A DNA stretch of 27,088 nt from Arenicellales bacterium (GTDB lineage Bacteria > Pseudomonadota > Gammaproteobacteria > BMS3Bbin11). The position numbers and the translations under genes are program-made. The stretch lies in the NCBI GenBank assembly GCA_029287965.1, contig JARFQC010000190.1, positions 1 to 27,088 on the forward strand, written 5' to 3'. Every line of letters begins with the position of its first letter. The first letter of the stretch is position 1. Shown here in pieces: positions 7,241-14,383 of this stretch. The notes beneath the pieces are model-generated. The model was not told where the DNA came from and did no database searches. It saw nothing but the letters and a program-made list of their open reading frames with translations.

Positions 7241-7963
7241 ATGCATTTTAAATTACCCGTATTTTTACTCCTGACAGTGGCAGTCATGTCGGCGACTCGC
7301 GCCGAGGATGCGCCGGAACTGCACAATGATCCGCATCGCAATGAAATGGGCTTCTTCGATATGCACCTGTGCAACTGGCCTGATCGTCAGCATTTCTTCA
7401 AGATTCTTTTTTCTACAGAGAAGTTTGACGATGTCGTCAGCATGCAGATTCTTACCCCTGAAGGTGAGACGCTGGCCGAGTTGAACAAGAGCAAGTTCAT
7501 GCGACTGAAGCGCAAGAACAAGCCGGAAAAGCGCGTTTACATGCTCGATATCGATGTCCCGGACAGTGCGACGACCGGCTGGTACCGCATCAGCGTAAAA
7601 GATACCCGCGGACATGAATACCAGGCCAGCGACTACATGATCATGTCGCGTCTCGAGAGAGCAACCGGCATGTCACCCTCCGAGGACTCCGGACCCGCCA
7701 CACTGCCCGTTACGCTGAAATGGGACCCTGTACCCGGTGCAAACTGGTACAAGGTATATGTACGTGATGTATGGGACGACAAGCTGGTGTTCCGTTCCAA
7801 GCTTATCCATGAACCTGTGGTCGAGATTCCGCAAGGCAAGCTGGAAGCAGGCGGTGATTATTACTGGACGATTCATTCGCGCGATACCAATGAACATATC
7901 CTGCTGGGTGATTTTCAAATGGGTTCGATGAGCGAAAAGGTATTTTTCTCGATAGCAGAGTGA
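7241..7963 (+). CDS. Periplasmic protein of unknown function with C-terminal fibronectin-III-like domain
   Basis: The 240-residue product has a signal peptide (cleavage probably after residue 21, ATRA/ED). The middle part (about 50-130) looks like a beta-sandwich and contains VSMQILTPEGETLAEL and ATTGWYRISVKDTRGHEY, as in adhesion or exported accessory domains. Residues about 145-215 (LKWDPVPGANWYKVYVRD then GGDYYWTIHSRD) have the Trp/Tyr spacing of an FN3-type fold. I do not recognise a named family. It is the last gene of the NTT-HEAT/cNMP operon, two bases after the preceding stop, with a weak ribosome site, and is likely translated by coupling. Its export suggests that the operon has a periplasmic component. 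Confidence 0.8.
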   Translation: MHFKLPVFLLLTVAVMSATRAEDAPELHNDPHRNEMGFFDMHLCNWPDRQHFFKILFSTEKFDDVVSMQILTPEGETLAELNKSKFMRLKRKNKPEKRVYMLDIDVPDSATTGWYRISVKDTRGHEYQASDYMIMSRLERATGMSPSEDSGPATLPVTLKWDPVPGANWYKVYVRDVWDDKLVFRSKLIHEPVVEIPQGKLEAGGDYYWTIHSRDTNEHILLGDFQMGSMSEKVFFSIAE

Positions 7964-8030
7964 CCCGTTACTGCCTGAGACCGGCGTCAGCGTAATGGTA
8001 ATAACAGGCAGAACATGCTCGTTCCCCGGT
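7964..8030. other. Convergent intergenic gap with imperfect hairpin
   Basis: CTGCCTG at 7971-7977 is matched by CAGGCAG at 8005-8011 across a 27-base gap. No T-run follows, so it is not a clear intrinsic terminator, but it lies where two convergent operons meet. Confidence 0.35.
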
Positions 8031-8591
8031 TCAGTCCGGCTCTTTGATTGAACGGAGCCTGGTCGGCTGTCCTGCAAGCAGTGCGGTAACCCTGGCAACC
8101 CTGGATGTATCGGTCAGGGCGCTTCCGGCCAGCCATGCATCGATACTATTCATAAGCAGGACGTACTGAAGACGAAGCGTTTCATCTGCTTTGAGGCCAT
8201 GCAATGCGGTCGTCATCTTTTCCATATCGGCGCCGAACACATAGTCCGGATCATGTCTGAAAATCCACATGGAGGCATACATGGTTACCAGTTTTGAATC
8301 GCAGTCGAGAAACTGTGCCAGTCGTTCTGCAGTTGTATGCATTAGTAGCCAGGTAATGCGGTATTCAGCATCGGCTAGTGAACGCACATTCCAGTCGCAA
8401 TGGTCGATAACTGCATCGACCAGGTAGCTCATGCTGGTTGCGGCCAGTGAAGCATCGTCTTCTGTGACAAGCGTCATTCCTCGCGTGACTGCCAGTTTTA
8501 TCACGGCCTGGCGAAACGATACCTGCTTGTTGCAAGCCGCTGCATGTGCCAGCTGTCCTGCCAGATGACTATCTTGCGGGTATGGTTTCAT
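8031..8591 (-). CDS. Unknown 186-residue protein
   Basis: I do not recognise this protein. It is soluble and mostly helical with no signal peptide or membrane segment, and it carries a short histidine/cysteine content (HCDWN, DCDSK). The start at 8591 is well supported by a GAGGGA ribosome site a few bases ahead. The gene begins inside the preceding minus-strand gene (23-base overlap, 8569-8591), so the two are translationally linked. It is the last gene of the run cyclase, AraC regulator, unknown, unknown. Average base composition gives no sign of recent transfer. Confidence 0.72.
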   Translation of the reverse strand: MKPYPQDSHLAGQLAHAAACNKQVSFRQAVIKLAVTRGMTLVTEDDASLAATSMSYLVDAVIDHCDWNVRSLADAEYRITWLLMHTTAERLAQFLDCDSKLVTMYASMWIFRHDPDYVFGADMEKMTTALHGLKADETLRLQYVLLMNSIDAWLAGSALTDTSRVARVTALLAGQPTRLRSIKEPD

Positions 8592-9222
8592 GATTCCCTC
8601 TTATCTGGTGAGCCGCTATCTCGCTGTTAAATGCTGACGGGATAAAGTCGTAGTACACCAGCCATTCATCAGCGCTGTTGAATGCACCACGCCCTGCACA
8701 ATTAAATTCTGACAGTTCAATCGGCAATGTTCTGGCACATTGCCGTATTGCGTCAGTGTGTTGCAGGCAGGTGCGTGAGTTCGCCATGGTTGTCCAGATG
8801 TCGCAGAGCATGTCGTGCTTCTCGGGAACGAAGCAGGCACCCATCGTGCAGAACCACAGTTCGAGCGCACATACCATGATTTGCGTTTGCCGGTGTGAAC
8901 AGACGGGCATCTGGTCCGTTTCGCTAAACTTGCCGCGTACCACATGCCGCAGGTTAGTACGAAGCTGGCGACGCAACTGCTCTATCAAATGTAGCTGTGC
9001 GGTGATATCGGGGCGCGGACATTCCAGCGGATTATCCATGCTGGTGCGCCGTATGCCTGACTGCTCAAGAAGGTGGATGCGCAGATACTGTGCCATGACC
9101 AGTATTTCGGCCCGCTGACTCTGGCTGGCTGTTTCAAGGTCCTGTTTCAGGTCATTGATGCAGACAGATACACGTACCTTATTTTCAATATTGTTTAGCC
9201 ATGCTTGCATTGTCATCACCAT
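8569..9222 (-). CDS. Unknown cysteine-rich 217-residue protein
   Basis: I do not recognise this protein. It is soluble, helix-rich in its first 100 residues (a charged run around NKVRVSVCINDLKQDLETASQSQ), and has about ten cysteines spread through the chain without a CxxC-type metal motif. Three in-frame ATGs lie close together (9222, 9216, 9210). The last has GGTGA at a better distance, so the true product may be four residues shorter. It sits 96 bases after the AraC-type gene and overlaps the following unknown gene by 23 bases. The pairing suggests that the two products act together. Confidence 0.7.
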   Translation of the reverse strand: MVMTMQAWLNNIENKVRVSVCINDLKQDLETASQSQRAEILVMAQYLRIHLLEQSGIRRTSMDNPLECPRPDITAQLHLIEQLRRQLRTNLRHVVRGKFSETDQMPVCSHRQTQIMVCALELWFCTMGACFVPEKHDMLCDIWTTMANSRTCLQHTDAIRQCARTLPIELSEFNCAGRGAFNSADEWLVYYDFIPSAFNSEIAAHQIRGNHETIPAR

Positions 9223-9318
9223 CTTGTTTGGTTATGACGAGCATAGGGGCTGGCGGCTCAATCAGCTTGACAAGTCGCGACAAGCGTTTGGCCACCTGTA
9301 GCCGCTTGATGTAGCAGG

Positions 9319-10329
9319 CTAGTGTTGTACGCCGGAAAAGGCCTGGCGGTATTGGGAGGGTGATGTACCTGTCCAGCGTTTAAAGGCGCGTGAGAATGAG
9401 CTGATCTCGGAGAAACCCAGCATGAAAGATATCTCGGTGAGGCTGAGCTGACTGTCCTGGATGTACATGCTGGCCAGTTCGGTGCGGATTTCATTCAGCA
9501 GTGTCTTGAACGTCGTGCCTTCATTGTTCAACTGTCGCTGGAGCGTGCGCTCGTTGCGATTCAACGTGGCTGCGACCGTGGCGTCGGTGACGTGGCCGGA
9601 TGGCAACTGCTCGATGATCGCTGCCCTGACACGCTGAATGACATCGTTCTTGTTCAGCTTGGCAAGGTAATCAATCATAATGCGGTCATTGACCTGGGCC
9701 AGCATAGCATTGGCACCAGTGAGCGGGGTATCGACTGTTGCCGTAGCAAAGTTGATGCGGTTGTCCACGGCGTTAAACACAACAGGACAGCGGAAGTATT
9801 CATAGTAGTCGCTGGCACATTCAGGTTGGGAATGTATGAAGCTGACAGACTCGGGATTAAAGTCCTCACCGAGGTTGACCCTGCACATGGACAAGATCAC
9901 CGCCAGTGACGAATCAGCTATCCACACAACGTCTTCAGGCAGTCCATGATTCGTCACAACAAGCGATACCGTCGAGTCTGTTTCAACTAGCGTGAAGTCA
10001 TCGACATCTGTGACGATGCGGGCGTAACGGCACAGCCGTTCGATTGACGACCTAAGGTTGCGACTGGACAGCCACGCATAGCCAAGTGCGTGCAAGTCGG
10101 AAGGGTGCCAGTGGTCGCCGGCCCTGATGCCGAAGCATGGATTTTTAACCAGTTCACCAACCTGTTGCCAGACGCGATTAAGCGCATCGGCGTCATAGCG
10201 TGCATTGGGATCGTTTTGCATGGAGACATTCAGCCCTGCCTGCGCGAATAGCGGTGCAGGATCGATCCTGTACGTTGTCGCAAGCCGCCAGATGATGGAT
10301 GCCGAAGGAGCGATAACAGAGTTCGTCAT
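9319..10329 (-). CDS. AraC family transcriptional regulator (arabinose-binding-like N-terminal domain type)
   Basis: The product is 336 residues. The C-terminal 100 residues hold the AraC double helix-turn-helix. The first helix pair lies around VTDATVAATLNRNERTLQRQL, and the second contains LSLTEISFMLGFSEISSFSRAFKRWTG, ending in TSPSQYRQAF, the classic family tail. The N-terminal two thirds match the OruR/MmsR-like ligand domain seen with regulators of this length (PF12625 type). The gene starts 21 bases after the stop of the CHASE2 cyclase and lies in the same direction, so it may share its transcript; no clear ribosome site is seen. The target genes are unknown; the two downstream unknown genes are candidates. 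Confidence 0.93.
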   Translation of the reverse strand: MTNSVIAPSASIIWRLATTYRIDPAPLFAQAGLNVSMQNDPNARYDADALNRVWQQVGELVKNPCFGIRAGDHWHPSDLHALGYAWLSSRNLRSSIERLCRYARIVTDVDDFTLVETDSTVSLVVTNHGLPEDVVWIADSSLAVILSMCRVNLGEDFNPESVSFIHSQPECASDYYEYFRCPVVFNAVDNRINFATATVDTPLTGANAMLAQVNDRIMIDYLAKLNKNDVIQRVRAAIIEQLPSGHVTDATVAATLNRNERTLQRQLNNEGTTFKTLLNEIRTELASMYIQDSQLSLTEISFMLGFSEISSFSRAFKRWTGTSPSQYRQAFSGVQH

Positions 10330-10349
10330 GTTATGTGTACGTTCCCGTA

Positions 10350-12602
10350 TTACTTGGTGGTGTGCGTAAATACGCCGTCCCAGTCATCACCGGGCGGCTC
10401 CACCATGTAGAGTTCGATGCGCTGCAGGTACATCCGATAGAGGAGGCATTCCGGATCGCGCTGTTGCAGGCGTTTGAATATACGCGTTGCTGCACTCCAC
10501 TGCTGCTTTCGATAGTGCTGCAGTGCGGCGTAATACTGCTCGAGCACTTCCAGCTTGAATGGATCGACGTCATCGCCGCTGCAGAAAGGCTCGAATATCT
10601 TGACCGGCCGGTCCTTGCCCTTGACCCGTACCCGGTCGAGTTCGCGGAAGTAATAATTGGTAATGCGGTCGCGAGTCTTCTCACCGACGATGATGTGGGT
10701 GTTGTACTGCTTGGTAAGGCCCTCCAATCGCGAGGCCAGGTTGACCTCGTCGCCCAGGACGGTATAGGCCATGCGAAACGACGAGCCCATGTTGCCGACA
10801 TTCATGTTGCCTGAATTAATGCCGATTCCGATTTTGACTTCCGGCCAGCCACGAGCCTTGAACTGGCGGTTGATGTATTTAAGTTTCTCCATCATTTCCA
10901 GCGCGGCGTCCAGTGCATCGTTGGCATGTCGGGCACTTTTCACCGGTGCCCCCCAGAAGGCCATCATCGCGTCGCCGATATATTTGTCGATCGTACCCTT
11001 GTGCTTGTGTACGACTTCGGTCATTGGGGTCAGGTAGAGATTCAGGAGATTGGACAGCTCATCCGGCTCGAGACCTTCCGACAGGGTGGTAAAGCTCCTG
11101 ATGTCGGAGAACATCACAGTCATATCACGGCTGTCGCCCTTCATACTGAAGTGCGAGGGATCACTGGACATCTCGTCGACCAGTTCCTCGGGTACGTACT
11201 GGCCGAACAGCGAGCCCAGCATGTTGCGGGAGCGCGATTCCGTCAGGAAGCCGTAACTCATGTTGAACAGGAACAATGCAGTAATCAGCAGCACAGCGGG
11301 GGCGAGATGGAACACGATGTTCTGCTCCGTCCAGAAATGCATATTGGCAATGATGGTCATACCCATCATGGCTATTGTCATCAGTGTCGCCCAGACCGCA
11401 TCCAGGTCAGGTAACAGAAAGGACAGGGCTATACCGATAAGGATAATGAAAAGTAGTTCAGCGCCCAGTATCCAGGCCGGTCTCTGTTTGAACGAGTCGT
11501 CGAGGATGCCGGCCATCAGGTTGGCGTGAATTTCGACCCCGGGAAACACGCTGGCAACGGGCGTGGCACGCAGATCGACCAGTCCGGGTGCCGTGGTGCC
11601 GAGGAACGCGGCGGCGCCGATCAGTACATCGGGGTTTTCCACCGTGTCGTTGAGAATGTCGGTGGCCGAGATGTAGCGGAAACTACCGCGTTTGCCGCGA
11701 TAGGGCACGAGCGCCGCGGCGTTGTGGTCGACGGGGATGACATGGCGGCCGAGCTTGATGTTCTCGATGGCCTTGTAGCCACTGTCCGCCGTGCCGACGA
11801 CGTCGAGTTCCGGAGTACCACCGACATAAATGCGGGCAGCAGCGAAAGCGAGTGATTCATACAGGTCGCCCTTGTACATCTGCAGCAGTGGCGCCCGGCG
11901 GATAACGCCATCATCGTCCTGTAACGGGTTCTCATAGTAGCCTGACGACATCGCAGCTTCCTGCAGTACATGGAGATTGGCTCCGTAACCCTCTGCCTCA
12001 ACGAAACCCAGATCGATCCCCGCCAGTTCGTCGGCGGTGATGACCGGCGCGGGCAGCTTGCCTTTGGTGATCCGCTTGCGCGGGTCGTGAGTGAAGTAGT
12101 AGCCGAGCACCACGGGCAGGTCTCGCATGGCGTCGGCGAAAACGGTATCGTTGTCCAGCTCGGAACGGACGATTTCTAGTGCCTGGATGATGACCGGGTC
12201 CTGCTGCGCTGCGATGACCTGGTCGAGCCGCTCCTGCGACTCGGTTTCGTCCCGCTCTGCGAACACGACGTCCATCGCCAGCAGCAGGATGCCGTACTCG
12301 TTGAATAATTTGTCGATCAGTCGCGCCATCTTGGCCCGTGACCAGGGGAAGTGCCCTTCGATGGTCAGGCTGCGTTCATCCAGATCGATGATGACGATGC
12401 GTTCGTCGATTTTCTTCTGCGTGGTGGCGCGTATGCGGGCGTCGTAGGCAATATTTTCGAGGCGGTCCATCAGCGGCAGCGGTGCGCTGCCATTGGTATC
12501 CATCGCAAACAGGGCGACGATGAAGAGACTCAGGGAAACACGCAGCCAGTTGTGTTTCAGCCAATTGCGCTTGTGGCCGGGCTTTGCGGTCTTTTTCTTC
12601 AT
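10350..12602 (-). CDS. CHASE2-domain class III adenylate cyclase
   Basis: With the MKKK start the product is 750 residues. A basic N terminus precedes one membrane helix (about 21-35). The extracytoplasmic CHASE2 sensor spans about 40-370, three helices lie at about 378-450, the cyclase homology domain at about 490-670, and a TPR-like helical tail follows. Catalytic residues are visible: metal-binding Asp500 (MFSDIRSFT) and Asp544 (KYIGDAMMAF), base-selecting Lys540 with Thr614 (YTVLGD), and transition-state Asn621 and Arg625 (VNLASR). The Lys/Thr pair marks class IIIb adenylate (not guanylate) cyclases, some of which respond to bicarbonate. The frame extends to an ATG at 12665, but a TATAAT box lies two bases before it, so a transcript would start beyond that codon; I therefore prefer 12602. 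The fecR-domain gene is divergent, a common pairing with CHASE2 proteins. Confidence 0.92.
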   Translation of the reverse strand: MKKKTAKPGHKRNWLKHNWLRVSLSLFIVALFAMDTNGSAPLPLMDRLENIAYDARIRATTQKKIDERIVIIDLDERSLTIEGHFPWSRAKMARLIDKLFNEYGILLLAMDVVFAERDETESQERLDQVIAAQQDPVIIQALEIVRSELDNDTVFADAMRDLPVVLGYYFTHDPRKRITKGKLPAPVITADELAGIDLGFVEAEGYGANLHVLQEAAMSSGYYENPLQDDDGVIRRAPLLQMYKGDLYESLAFAAARIYVGGTPELDVVGTADSGYKAIENIKLGRHVIPVDHNAAALVPYRGKRGSFRYISATDILNDTVENPDVLIGAAAFLGTTAPGLVDLRATPVASVFPGVEIHANLMAGILDDSFKQRPAWILGAELLFIILIGIALSFLLPDLDAVWATLMTIAMMGMTIIANMHFWTEQNIVFHLAPAVLLITALFLFNMSYGFLTESRSRNMLGSLFGQYVPEELVDEMSSDPSHFSMKGDSRDMTVMFSDIRSFTTLSEGLEPDELSNLLNLYLTPMTEVVHKHKGTIDKYIGDAMMAFWGAPVKSARHANDALDAALEMMEKLKYINRQFKARGWPEVKIGIGINSGNMNVGNMGSSFRMAYTVLGDEVNLASRLEGLTKQYNTHIIVGEKTRDRITNYYFRELDRVRVKGKDRPVKIFEPFCSGDDVDPFKLEVLEQYYAALQHYRKQQWSAATRIFKRLQQRDPECLLYRMYLQRIELYMVEPPGDDWDGVFTHTTK

Positions 12603-12812
12603 GCGCACCGAGTATACACGCAGGGCAAGGTCATGAGAAAAGAACGCGAATCGCACAAAACTCATTGATTATAAAGGAAAAACAGTGTATAAAGGTAGGT
12701 TCTCCCATTTCAGGTCATGGGCCTTGTACTTAGGTACAATATCGTCAGGCATGACAAACAAGTAAATTGCACATATTCCAGGCGCCAACAGTAGGAAGAA
12801 TCGAGGGTTGCA
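12603..12812. promoter_or_regulatory. Divergent cyclase/FecR-protein promoter region
   Basis: On the minus strand TATAAT (plus positions 12668-12673) is a perfect -10 box for the cyclase, with a poor -35. TATAAAGG occurs twice, at 12670-12677 and 12688-12695, 18 bases apart. TTGTAC-TTAG-GTACAA (12724-12739) is a perfect 6-bp inverted repeat and an operator candidate for either direction. The FecR-protein start has CGAGGG at 12802-12807. Confidence 0.4.
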
Positions 12813-13862
12813 ATGAGTAATATCAACAACAAGCACGGATTACCGTCACGATTAATCTTGACGAGCATCATATATCTCGGCGTACTGGCTGCTGTCCCTC
12901 TCTCTGCCAGCGCCGAATTCAAGGAAGTCGGCAGCGCCCAGATGATCCGCGGGAGTGTGACCGCCGAACTTGCAGACCAGGAGATCCGAGCGCTCGATAA
13001 GGCATCACCTGTGTTCGAGACAGACCAGATCAAGACCGGTGCAAAGAGCTTTGCAGTCATCAAGCTGAAAGACGGCACCCGCATCACGGTACGCCCCGAT
13101 TCCCAGCTGGGCATCAAGAAATACACCTTCGAGGAAGGCAAGGAGGACGCGGCCGAGTATGACCTGGTCAAAGGCGGCATGCGCGCCCTGACTGGATTGA
13201 TGGGCAAGAGCAACCCGGATGCAATCAAGGTCAAGACGGCCTATGCGACGATGGGCATACGCGGTACCTCCTACGATGTTCGCCTGTGCGATGTGGAGTG
13301 TGTCGCCGAACAGCAGCAGAAAAGCGGGGTGAAGGTGCTGACCAGCAATGTTGTCGGGCGGACCGTCAACCTTGCAGGTACTGTGTTTGCTACCGACCCG
13401 GAAGGCAACAAGCGACGCCTGTCTGACGGCGGCCCCATTTATGCTGGTGACAAGGTGTCCACAGAGGCCGGTGCCAGTACCCTGCTGGTATTCCGTGACA
13501 ACACACGGCTGGCCATGGCATCAGGCAGTGAGCTGGTCCTCAATGACTATGCCTACGATGCCGAGATAAATACAAACAATCGTTTTAATGCCGAACTTTT
13601 CAGCGGTGACCTGCAGGTCAGGGCAGGCGAGATAGGGCAGAGCAATCCGCAGGCATTCAGTATCCGGACGGCGAACAGCGAAATTGGTGCAGCCGGCACT
13701 GCGGCCTACACGGTTGAAGATGCAAACGTAGACCTGGACGGTCTGTTCGCAGCCAAGGATCACGATTTTTCCCGGCCGGGTGCCTACGTAACGGTCTATG
13801 ATGGCCACGTCCGGGTAAGCAAGCCAGATCTGCCTGGCGGCAATACAACGGCTACGCCCTGA
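12813..13862 (+). CDS. Secreted protein with two FecR domains
   Basis: The 349-residue product has a signal peptide ending at about residue 34 (LSASA/EF). Two FecR-type beta domains follow. The first (about 40-165) contains the hallmark DQIKTGAKSFAVIKLKDGTRITVRPDSQLGI and later KTAYATMGIRGTSYDV. The second (about 195-335) repeats the pattern: GDKVSTEAGASTLLVFRDNTRLAMASGSEL and then IRTANSEIGAAGTAAYTV. There is no membrane helix after the signal, and no sigma factor or TonB receptor is nearby, so this is not the classical FecIR iron system but the free periplasmic FecR type often found beside CHASE2 cyclases. It may act on, or be sensed by, the extracytoplasmic CHASE2 domain of the divergent gene; that is inference. 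A clear terminator follows. Confidence 0.9.
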   Translation: MSNINNKHGLPSRLILTSIIYLGVLAAVPLSASAEFKEVGSAQMIRGSVTAELADQEIRALDKASPVFETDQIKTGAKSFAVIKLKDGTRITVRPDSQLGIKKYTFEEGKEDAAEYDLVKGGMRALTGLMGKSNPDAIKVKTAYATMGIRGTSYDVRLCDVECVAEQQQKSGVKVLTSNVVGRTVNLAGTVFATDPEGNKRRLSDGGPIYAGDKVSTEAGASTLLVFRDNTRLAMASGSELVLNDYAYDAEINTNNRFNAELFSGDLQVRAGEIGQSNPQAFSIRTANSEIGAAGTAAYTVEDANVDLDGLFAAKDHDFSRPGAYVTVYDGHVRVSKPDLPGGNTTATP

Positions 13863-13886
13863 TAGAGTCAGCAACAGTCTTTCCAG

Positions 13887-13911
13887 GCCCCTGTTACACA
13901 GGGGCTTTTTT
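13887..13911 (+). terminator. Rho-independent terminator after FecR-domain gene
   Basis: GCCCCTGT (13887-13894), loop TAC, ACAGGGGC (13898-13905), then a run of six T. Confidence 0.9.
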
Positions 13912-14121
13912 CCGTTATTGGTCTTGCAAACGCCCTCGTGCAGTAACTGAACGTCATCGCAAAATTTCTCAGTAATTCAGTCAGAAATATAAGCTGGCAT
14001 TATTTGGCCATTAGTCGTTATAATCCATCGGCACATTTGTAGTAATTTCAATAAATACAGGCTGTTGGAATCAAGATTCCGATTGACCTGATAATCAAAC
14101 AACTACTTCAGGGGAGATCCA
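13912..14121. promoter_or_regulatory. Upstream region of the acetate symporter genes
   Basis: AT-rich and non-coding. It contains TATAAT at 14019-14024 as a -10 candidate with no good -35, which would suit activator-dependent expression. Further upstream lies ATTTCT-13 nt-AGAAAT (13964-13988), a possible protein-binding repeat. The strong ribosome site GGGGAG is at 14112-14117. Nothing here matches the 11-bp units found ahead of acs. Confidence 0.35.
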
Positions 14122-14373
14122 ATGAGCGATAGAGCGTCCTATTGGAAGGCGAATATACGCCTGGTTAGCATATGCCTTGTCATATGGTTTATCGTGTCCT
14201 TCGGGCTCGGCATACTGTTCGTCGAACAGATGAATGCCTTCAGCCTCGGCGGCTATAAACTCGGTTTCTGGTTTGCACAGCAGGGGTCAATCTATACCTT
14301 CGTTGCACTGATATTCTTTTATGCCTGGCGGATGAACAAGCTCGACCGCCAGTACAACGTCCACGAAGGCTGA
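14122..14373 (+). CDS. DUF4212 small subunit of sodium:solute (acetate-type) symporter
   Basis: This 83-residue protein has two membrane helices (about 12-34 and 50-72) and the family look of DUF4212 (WKANIRLVSICLVIWFIVSFGLGILF, then a KLGFWFAQQGSIYTFVALIFFYAWRMNKLD ending). Members are always encoded directly before a VC_2705-type sodium:solute symporter and are taken as its small subunit. Here the large-subunit gene begins 10 bases after the stop, with its AGGAGG ribosome site overlapping the end of this gene. The GGGGAG site ahead of ATG 14122 is strong. Confidence 0.93.
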   Translation: MSDRASYWKANIRLVSICLVIWFIVSFGLGILFVEQMNAFSLGGYKLGFWFAQQGSIYTFVALIFFYAWRMNKLDRQYNVHEG

Positions 14374-14383
14374 GGAGGTCATT

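Noticed and set aside
12603..12665. Upstream start MSFVRF for the cyclase
   Set aside because: A TATAAT box ends two bases before this ATG, so a transcript from it would begin downstream; the MKKK start is better placed. Not excluded if another promoter is used.
13995..14009. TGGCA-TATTT-GGCC resembling a sigma-54 -24/-12 promoter ahead of the symporter genes
   Set aside because: The spacing of GG to GC is nine bases rather than ten and the -12 part does not match.
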